Assembly (NCBI GenBank): GCA_905236365.1
Contig: CAJOPP010000163.1
Location: forward strand, 1 to 11,587
DNA from: an uncultured Lachnospiraceae bacterium
GTDB taxonomy: Bacteria > Bacillota > Clostridia > Lachnospirales > Lachnospiraceae
Length of the DNA: 11,587 nt
Direction: 5' to 3'
A program made the translations under genes and the position numbers. Below the pieces are notes generated by a model. It made no database searches. It worked only from the letters and a program-made list of their open reading frames with translations, and was not told where the DNA came from. This document shows, one piece after another, positions 6,205 through 11,587 of this stretch (within the stretch, counting starts at the first letter, position 1; every line of letters starts with the position of its first letter).

Positions 6205-6688
6205 TACAAATATGGTATTTTCAAATAAAATGTGATACAATAAATACAATTGTAAAGTTGTTGAGTTCGAAACTATGTATTTCGGGTTTACTTCTTCAAG
6301 TAACACATACAATATGCAGTTCTACTCAGTCAGGCTAAATGTTCCAATAAGCCTATAAGACGAGAATTGAGTTAAGCAAAGGTTTCCACGATTCTCATGG
6401 TTTTACTTTCACAGCCTGAATTTGTTCCGATGCTATATTGTATGTGCAACTTGATAACTATACTTTGTGAAGCATAGTTTTGACCCCGGCTTCATTTCAA
6501 AGAGGTGTCAGCAATGCTGACGTGCATTTCGCATCAAGAACTCATAAGGCGTTCTTGAATTATCTATCAATTGTCAGGGAAACATTTTCATCCTTGACAA
6601 TCATGAAACAAGTAAGAGGCAATGTGCATAGTTTTCTTTGCTGCTTACCTTTGAGTACTTGGATACAGTATTAGAACAGGAGGGCCAA
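6205..6688 (+). other. Hairpin-rich 484-bp gap between hisD and hisB
   Basis: No convincing gene on either strand. On the + strand it can form a string of stems: 6274-6309 (TATGT/ACATA over GTTTACTT/AAGTAAC with a CTTC loop), 6332-6354 (AGGCT/AGCCT), 6362-6396 (GAGAATTG/CGATTCTC), 6456-6479 (AACTAT/ATAGTT), 6507-6521 (GTCAGC/GCTGAC), 6534-6558 (TCAAGAAC/GTTCTTGA, 8 bp), 6570-6601 (ATTGTCAGGGA/TCCTTGACAAT, 11 bp with one wobble) and 6612-6648 (GTAAG and GCAA arms). No T-run terminator or T-box is seen. It could be a structured RNA, a long internal leader for hisB, or a cluster of dispersed repeats. Confidence 0.5.
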
Positions 6689-7282
6689 ATGGCTGATAGA
6701 ATTGCATATATTGAGCGGAAAACAAATGAAACAGATATAAAGATGGAACTTCATATTGATGGTTCCGGTCAGGCAAAGATTGATACGGGGATAGGCTTTT
6801 TTGATCATATGCTTACTTCTTTTGCAAAGCATGGTTTCTTTGATCTGAAAATCGTAGCAAAAGGGGATTTGTACGTAGATTCCCATCATACAATAGAAGA
6901 TACCGGTATTGTTCTAGGTTCGGCAATCAAAAAGGCAATCGGGGATAAGATAGGAATCAAACGCTATGGACAGCGAATTCTTCCTATGGACGAAACATTG
7001 ATATTATGTGCATTGGATCTGTCGGGGAGACCATATTTTTCTTATGATCTGAATTTAACAGTTGATCAAGTGGGATATTTTGACACAGAGATGGTAAAAG
7101 AATTCTTTTATGCGGTTTCCTATAGTGCCGGTATGAATCTTCATATCAAACAATTAGATGGAAGTAATAATCACCATATCATTGAGGCGGCTTTTAAGGC
7201 TTTTGCGAAAGCACTGGATGAGGCAACTCAGGTGGATTCAAGAATGAAGGATAGTGTACTTTCTACAAAGGGAACTTTATAA
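6689..7282 (+). CDS. hisB: Imidazoleglycerol-phosphate dehydratase (monofunctional HisB)
   Basis: Dehydrates imidazole-glycerol phosphate to imidazole-acetol phosphate in histidine synthesis. The 197-residue length fits the monofunctional enzyme; there is no fused histidinol-phosphatase domain. Metal-binding motifs are intact: GFFDHML with H40, HHTIED at residues 66-71, and NNHHIIEAAFKAFA with H162-H163 and E166. The ATG at 6689 is preferred over the in-frame ATG at 6638 because AGGAGGG at 6678-6684 lies just upstream and the product then starts MADRIAYIERKTNETDI, as expected for the family. Its stop codon overlaps the ribosome binding site of the next gene, suggesting translational coupling. 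It follows the long hairpin-rich gap rather than hisD directly. Confidence 0.96.
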   Translation: MADRIAYIERKTNETDIKMELHIDGSGQAKIDTGIGFFDHMLTSFAKHGFFDLKIVAKGDLYVDSHHTIEDTGIVLGSAIKKAIGDKIGIKRYGQRILPMDETLILCALDLSGRPYFSYDLNLTVDQVGYFDTEMVKEFFYAVSYSAGMNLHIKQLDGSNNHHIIEAAFKAFAKALDEATQVDSRMKDSVLSTKGTL

Positions 7283-7292
7283 GGAGGAAGAG

Positions 7293-8546
7293 ATGAGCTA
7301 CATAAAAATTATTGCAGAATTAGACAAGAATGATTCAATCAGGCAGGCAGTAGATTATTCCAATGATGGAGCTGATGAGATTGCATATATGGATATAAGT
7401 GCAATTGAAGAACACAGGGAGATTGATATTGAGCATCTAAAGGCAATTGCAAAAGTTTCAGAAGTTCCGGTTATCGTCGGTGGAGGAGTGAAACGACTGG
7501 AAGATGTAAAGAAGATGCTTTATGCTGGTGCAAGTATGGTTTACATGAAGCATGCTGCAAGACTGGATATTCATTTTGTGAAAGAGATGTCAGAACGTTT
7601 TGGCAAAGAAAAGATTGGTGTCGCCATTGATTTGGAAGATATCGATGCAGCAGAATTTGCAGAACAGTGTGAAGACATGGGTGCCGGCGGTATCTGGCTT
7701 TTAGGCTTCAAAAAAGGGCAGGAAAAGAGAGTTCGCAATATTAGAGAAGGATTGAATATTCCGGTAATGATCAGTGTAGAGACGGATGAATTTGCTAAAA
7801 TCACTTCAACAATCCAGGATACCCAAGCAGATACGATTCTCTATTCCGGTGGAGAACATTTGGATGTCATGGCACTCAAAAAGCATTTGGCAGAACAGAA
7901 TATTGAAGTGAATACCTTTGAAAGTGCACTTGATTTTGATGCTTTTAAGCTGGATGATAAAGGTCTGATTCCTTGTATTGTGCAGGATTACAAGACTCAG
8001 GAAGTTTTGATGATGGCTTATATGAATAAAGAATCTTATTATAAGACTCTAGAGACGGGAAGAATGACTTATTATTCCAGAAGCAGGCAGAAACTTTGGA
8101 CAAAGGGTGAGGAGAGTGGTCATTTCCAGTTTGTGAAAGAACTGACAATCGATTGTGATAAGGATACGATCCTGGCTAAAGTTTCTCAGATTGGAGTTGC
8201 CTGCCATACAGGCAATCCGACTTGTTTCTTTACTCCATTGGCAAAAAAAGAATATGATGATTCCAATCCGCTGAATGTATTCAATCAGGTTTATGATGTG
8301 ATTCTGGATCGCAAGAAAAATCCGAAGGAAGGCTCCTATACCAATTATCTTTTTGCACAGGGAATTGATAAGATTTTGAAAAAAGTGGGTGAAGAGAGCA
8401 CAGAGATTGTAATTGCGGCCAAGAATCCGGATCCGGAAGAAATCAAATATGAGATTTCCGATTTCCTTTATCATTGTATGGTTTTGATGGTGGAAAGAGG
8501 TGTTACATGGGAGGATATAACAAAAGAACTGGATAACAGACATTAA
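7293..8546 (+). CDS. hisIE: HisA/HisF-like domain fused to HisI-HisE
   Basis: A 417-residue fusion. Residues 1 to about 207 are a HisA/HisF-like TIM barrel, about 213-325 HisI (phosphoribosyl-AMP cyclohydrolase) and about 328-417 HisE (phosphoribosyl-ATP diphosphatase). HisI is intact: SRSRQKLWTKGEESG, D287/C288/D289/D291 and C304/C311 for metal. HisE is intact: SYTNYLF, KKVGEE at 363-368, D390 and Y393-H394. In the barrel, IIAELD with D11, VGGG at 62-65 and AID with D113 match the HisF first half and both catalytic Asp positions. The DGT segment and the SGG phosphate loop of the second half are missing (SVETDEF stands in place), and the barrel is some 45 residues short. It is probably not a working HisA or HisF. 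AGGAGG at 7282-7287 overlaps the hisB stop and gives the ATG at 7293 a 5-nt spacer. Confidence 0.92.
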   Translation: MSYIKIIAELDKNDSIRQAVDYSNDGADEIAYMDISAIEEHREIDIEHLKAIAKVSEVPVIVGGGVKRLEDVKKMLYAGASMVYMKHAARLDIHFVKEMSERFGKEKIGVAIDLEDIDAAEFAEQCEDMGAGGIWLLGFKKGQEKRVRNIREGLNIPVMISVETDEFAKITSTIQDTQADTILYSGGEHLDVMALKKHLAEQNIEVNTFESALDFDAFKLDDKGLIPCIVQDYKTQEVLMMAYMNKESYYKTLETGRMTYYSRSRQKLWTKGEESGHFQFVKELTIDCDKDTILAKVSQIGVACHTGNPTCFFTPLAKKEYDDSNPLNVFNQVYDVILDRKKNPKEGSYTNYLFAQGIDKILKKVGEESTEIVIAAKNPDPEEIKYEISDFLYHCMVLMVERGVTWEDITKELDNRH

Positions 8547-8566
8547 TAATGAATGGAGGGATTACA

Positions 8567-8719
8567 GTGTTATTAGTAAGTGAATTTTTAGAATATGTTT
8601 TCAAATTTATTGTTTTGGGAGTAGTCGCTTTTTGCGGAGTTTTATGTGGATCAAAGATCAAAAAGAATAAACTTGCAAAGGAGCAGCCTTCAGTCGAAGG
8701 TGATCACGAAAAAGAATAG
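8567..8719 (+). CDS. Small single-pass membrane protein
   Basis: A 50-residue ORF starting with GTG and ending TAG at 8717-8719. GGAGGG at 8555-8560 lies exactly 6 nt before the GTG, a strong ribosome binding site. The product opens MLLVSEFLEYVFKFIVLGVV; residues about 11-28 are one hydrophobic helix, followed by a lysine-rich stretch (KIKKNKLAKE) and an acidic tail. By the positive-inside rule the C-terminus should be cytoplasmic. From memory, similar tiny proteins in Lachnospiraceae have been labelled vanadium nitrogenase, a label nothing here supports. It lies 20 bp after hisIE and 81 bp before alaS, so cotranscription with either is possible. Function unknown. Confidence 0.75.
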   Translation: MLLVSEFLEYVFKFIVLGVVAFCGVLCGSKIKKNKLAKEQPSVEGDHEKE

Positions 8720-8720
8720 G

Positions 8721-8754
8721 TGTATCTATTCAGCAGTGCTGAACAGATACGCAA
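8721..8754 (-). repeat. 34-bp palindromic element, copy 2 (upstream of alaS)
   Basis: The reverse complement matches 310-343 at 32 of 34 positions. The core 8722-8750 folds as GTATCT/AGATAC plus TTCAGC/GCTGAA around a 3-nt loop. Read in the alaS direction, one pair is an A-C mismatch; on the opposite strand it becomes a G-U wobble, so the antisense RNA folds better. It begins 1 bp after the small ORF's stop and ends 46 bp before alaS. No T-run follows. Confidence 0.7.
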
Positions 8755-8800
8755 AAGTTTCATAATTGATAAATTAAACATGGTAAGTGAGGAAAGAGTT

Positions 8801-11437
8801 GTGAAAAAATACGGTTTAAATGAACTTAGAAAAATGTATCTGGAATTTTTTGAAAGTAAAGATCATCTTAGGATGAACAGCTTTTCATTGGTTCCCCATA
8901 ATGATAATTCATTATTGTTGATCAACGCAGGTATGGCACCGCTTAAGCCATATTTTACAGGACAGGAGATTCCGCCGAGAAAGAGAGTGACGACCTGCCA
9001 GAAATGTATCCGTACCGGGGATATTGAAAATGTGGGTAAAACAGCACGTCATGGTACTTTTTTTGAGATGCTGGGCAATTTTTCTTTTGGTGATTATTTT
9101 AAGAAAGAGGCAATCAGTTGGTCATGGGAGTTTTTAACAGAAGTACTTGGAATGGATCCGGATCGTCTATATCCTTCCGTATATATGGAAGATGATGAAG
9201 CTTATGAATTGTGGAACAAGATGATTGGAATTCCGGAAGAACGAATTTATCGTTTTGGAAAAGAGGATAATTTCTGGGAGCATGGTTCCGGTCCGTGCGG
9301 TCCGTGTTCTGAGATTTATTATGACCGTGGTGAAAAATATGGATGTGGTAAACCGGATTGTACGGTTGGCTGTGATTGTGACCGCTATATGGAAATCTGG
9401 AATAATGTATTTACCCAGTTTGACAATGATGGTCATGGCAATTATACCGAATTAGAGAATAAGAATATCGATACCGGTATGGGATTAGAGCGTCTGGCTT
9501 CTGTTGTGCAGGATGTGGATTCTATTTTTGATGTGGATACGATTGAGGCATTGCGTAACAAGGTATGTGAATTTGCAAATGTGACTTATCATACCGACGA
9601 GAAGAAGGACGTTTCCATCCGTTTGATTACAGACCATATTCGTTCCTCTACTTTTATGATTTCAGATGGTATTATGCCGTCAAATGAAGGAAGAGGTTAT
9701 GTTCTTCGCCGATTGATCCGTCGTGCTGCAAGACATGGACGATTATTAGGAATAGACGGGACTTTCCTTGCAAAACTTAGTGAGACGGTAATTGAAGAAT
9801 CCAAAGACGGATATCCGGAATTGGACGAGAAAAAGGAATTTATTTTCCGCGTTTTGACACAGGAAGAGAATCAGTTTAATAAGACGATTGATCAGGGACT
9901 TGCAATTCTTTCGGAAATGGAAGACAATCTTACAAAATCAGGTGACAAGACATTATCCGGAAAGGATGTATTTAAACTTTATGATACTTATGGATTCCCT
10001 GTAGATCTTACCAAAGAGATTTTAGAGGAAAAAGGTCTTTCCATTGATGAGGCAGGATTCAAAGTATGCATGGAAGAGCAACGTGTGAAAGCACGTACTG
10101 CCCGTAAGGTAACCAACTACATGGGTGCTGATGCAACTGTATATGACGAGATTGATCCAGCTATTACCACTGAATTTGTGGGTTATGATAATGATAATTA
10201 TGATTCCAGGATTACGGTTTTGACGACGGATTCCATTGTGGAAGCGATTGCAGAAGGCGATGAGGCGACTTTGTTTGTAGAGCAGACTCCGTTTTATGCT
10301 ACCATGGGTGGACAGCAAGGGGATACCGGTGTGGTTACTGCCGGAGATGCAGAATTTCTTGTAAAAGATACAATCAAATTAAAGGGTGGCAAATACGGTC
10401 ATATCGGAATTGTCACGAAAGGAATGTTTAAGACCGGTGATATCGTACATCTCCAGATTGATACTGCCGGAAGAGCTGATACCTGCAAGAACCATAGTGC
10501 GACTCATTTGCTTCAAAAAGCATTGAAGATGGTATTGGGAAATCATGTAGAACAGAAAGGTTCGCTGGTCACACCGGATCGTTTGCGATTTGATTTTTCT
10601 CATTTCTCTCCAATGACAGAGGAGGAAATTGCCAAAGTAGAAGCAATCGTGAACCGGGAGATTGCAAATGCGTTACCGGTCAACATTGCTCAGATGCCAA
10701 TTGAGGAAGCAAAGAAAACCGGTGCTATGGCATTGTTTGGCGAAAAATACGGAGATGTTGTACGTGTAGTCAACATGTCTGATTTCTCTGTGGAACTTTG
10801 TGGTGGTACACATGTAAAGAACACCAGTGCGATTACTACATTCAAAATCGTTTCCGAATCAGGTATTGCATCAGGGGTAAGACGTATTGAAGCATTGACC
10901 GGAGAGGGAGTATTCCGATATTACAAAGAATTAGAAAACAAAGTTGAAGAAGCATCCCGATTATTGAAAGCTAATCCGGATCAGTTAATTGATAAATTGA
11001 CCCATACTTTGACACAGATCAAAGAACTTTCTTCTGAGAATGAGTCTTTGAAAGCTAAATTAGCCAATGAATCTTTAGGAGATGTAACCTCTGACATGAT
11101 TTCTGTTGGTGAATTTAACATTATAGCAACTTCGGTAGAAGGTGTGGATATGAACGGTCTTCGTGATTTGGGCGATCAGTTAAAGGGTAAGGTATCCGAC
11201 GGTGTTGTTGTTATTGCTTCAGCAAATGATGGAAAAGTGAATCTGATTGCTATGGCAACGGGTGCGGCTGTCAAGAAAGGTGCCCATGCCGGTAACCTGA
11301 TCAAAGAAATCGCTCCACTTGTTGGTGGTGGCGGTGGTGGCCGTCCGAATATGGCACAGGCAGGTGGAAAGAATCCTGCAGGTATTGATGCCGCAATTGC
11401 AAAAGCAAAAGAAGTGGCCGCGAGTCAACTTGCATAA
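8801..11437 (+). CDS. alaS: Alanyl-tRNA synthetase (AlaRS)
   Basis: Class II synthetase that charges tRNA-Ala and hydrolyses mischarged Ser- and Gly-tRNA. The 878-residue length is normal. In order: the catalytic core (INAGMAPLKPYF, then RHGTFFEMLGNFSFGDYF), a Cys-rich segment GCGKPDCTVGCDCDR, the tRNA-recognition region, the editing domain with zinc ligands HSATH (H565, H569) and CGGTH (C667, H671), and the C-Ala domain ending in the glycine run before RPNMAQAGGK. The GTG at 8801 is chosen because GAGG at 8789-8792 lies 8 nt upstream and the protein then starts MKKYGLNELRKMYLEFFES, the family norm. The in-frame ATG at 8780 has no ribosome binding site. No T-box is seen in the short leader, which carries copy 2 of the palindromic element. 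No strong terminator is seen downstream. Confidence 0.96.
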   Translation: MKKYGLNELRKMYLEFFESKDHLRMNSFSLVPHNDNSLLLINAGMAPLKPYFTGQEIPPRKRVTTCQKCIRTGDIENVGKTARHGTFFEMLGNFSFGDYFKKEAISWSWEFLTEVLGMDPDRLYPSVYMEDDEAYELWNKMIGIPEERIYRFGKEDNFWEHGSGPCGPCSEIYYDRGEKYGCGKPDCTVGCDCDRYMEIWNNVFTQFDNDGHGNYTELENKNIDTGMGLERLASVVQDVDSIFDVDTIEALRNKVCEFANVTYHTDEKKDVSIRLITDHIRSSTFMISDGIMPSNEGRGYVLRRLIRRAARHGRLLGIDGTFLAKLSETVIEESKDGYPELDEKKEFIFRVLTQEENQFNKTIDQGLAILSEMEDNLTKSGDKTLSGKDVFKLYDTYGFPVDLTKEILEEKGLSIDEAGFKVCMEEQRVKARTARKVTNYMGADATVYDEIDPAITTEFVGYDNDNYDSRITVLTTDSIVEAIAEGDEATLFVEQTPFYATMGGQQGDTGVVTAGDAEFLVKDTIKLKGGKYGHIGIVTKGMFKTGDIVHLQIDTAGRADTCKNHSATHLLQKALKMVLGNHVEQKGSLVTPDRLRFDFSHFSPMTEEEIAKVEAIVNREIANALPVNIAQMPIEEAKKTGAMALFGEKYGDVVRVVNMSDFSVELCGGTHVKNTSAITTFKIVSESGIASGVRRIEALTGEGVFRYYKELENKVEEASRLLKANPDQLIDKLTHTLTQIKELSSENESLKAKLANESLGDVTSDMISVGEFNIIATSVEGVDMNGLRDLGDQLKGKVSDGVVVIASANDGKVNLIAMATGAAVKKGAHAGNLIKEIAPLVGGGGGGRPNMAQAGGKNPAGIDAAIAKAKEVAASQLA

Positions 11438-11587
11438 AAGTACAGTAATGATAAGGTGTATAAGTAAACAATAAATATTTTATCTGTTACCGTTCAGTGT
11501 CAATGTCATTTACTTAAGCCGGACGTTGCCGGATATGCTATATGTTTTCCATTTCGGGCACGCTTTCGCTTAACTTTAAACGCAACG
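11438..11587 (+). other. Tail after alaS, no gene recognised
   Basis: No ORF of note in these 150 bp. TAAGTAAA (11461-11468) and TTTACTTA (11509-11516) form an 8-bp inverted repeat with a 40-nt loop, too wide for a classical terminator and without a T-run. A short CCGG/CCGG hairpin lies near 11520-11533. Confidence 0.3.

Noticed and set aside
6085..6312. 75-residue - strand ORF overlapping the end of hisD
   Set aside because: Half of it is antisense to hisD and it has no clear ribosome binding site or family features.
6480..6674. 64-residue + strand ORF in the hisD-hisB gap
   Set aside because: It has no ribosome binding site, odd composition, and runs through several hairpin stems; no family resemblance.
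7293..7913. A working HisF or HisA in the N-terminal domain of the fusion
   Set aside because: The second-half phosphate loop and DGT segment are missing and the domain is short, so normal catalysis is unlikely.
8049..8543. 164-residue - strand ORF
   Set aside because: Lies wholly antisense to the HisI-HisE coding region, whose motifs are intact; a shadow frame.
11318..11350. GGT/GGC-rich tract as a simple repeat
   Set aside because: It encodes the conserved glycine run of the AlaRS C-Ala domain.
11480..11503. Minus-strand TTGACA promoter after alaS
   Set aside because: The best -10 match (TAAAAT) is only 15 bp away and no minus-strand gene is visible downstream of it.

Overview
The window reads as an AT-rich, low-GC Gram-positive chromosome segment, most likely from an anaerobic clostridium of the Lachnospiraceae type. 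The protein sequences, the strong AGGAGG-type ribosome binding sites, the use of TTG and GTG starts, and a short-form HisG paired with HisZ all fit this. The genus is an inference; no rRNA or other marker is present. All identified genes lie on the + strand.

Layout: (1) 1-53, the last codons of an unidentified gene. (2) 54-370, a leader with two adjacent hairpins in front of trpS (tryptophanyl-tRNA synthetase). (3) A PfkB-family sugar-kinase-like gene whose catalytic GAGD motif reads GSGN. (4) 2479-2884, a dense regulatory gap with two candidate terminators, a perfect-consensus SigA promoter (TTGACA-17-TATAAT), a perfect 12-bp intrinsic terminator that starts only about 28 nt after the predicted transcription start, and a 23-codon leader ORF. 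(5) hisZ-hisG-hisD in close succession. (6) A 484-bp gap before hisB holding a chain of at least seven hairpins and no convincing gene. (7) hisB, then a fused gene with a degenerate HisA/HisF-like TIM barrel joined to HisI and HisE. (8) A 50-residue single-pass membrane protein with a GTG start. (9) alaS (alanyl-tRNA synthetase). (10) A 150-bp tail with no gene.

The his genes cover step 1 (HisG with its HisZ partner), steps 2 and 3 (HisE and HisI), the HisB dehydratase step and the final two oxidations (HisD). Genes for HisA, HisH/HisF, HisC and histidinol-phosphate phosphatase are not here, so they must be elsewhere if the pathway is complete. The TIM-barrel domain on HisIE has lost the second-half phosphate site needed by a true HisA or HisF.

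The points most worth a second look are the fused HisF-like/HisI/HisE protein, the attenuator-like hisZ leader, the hairpin-rich hisD-hisB gap, a near-identical 34-bp palindromic element placed in opposite orientation before trpS and before alaS, and the GSGN kinase. No CRISPR array, transposase, tRNA or rRNA was seen.
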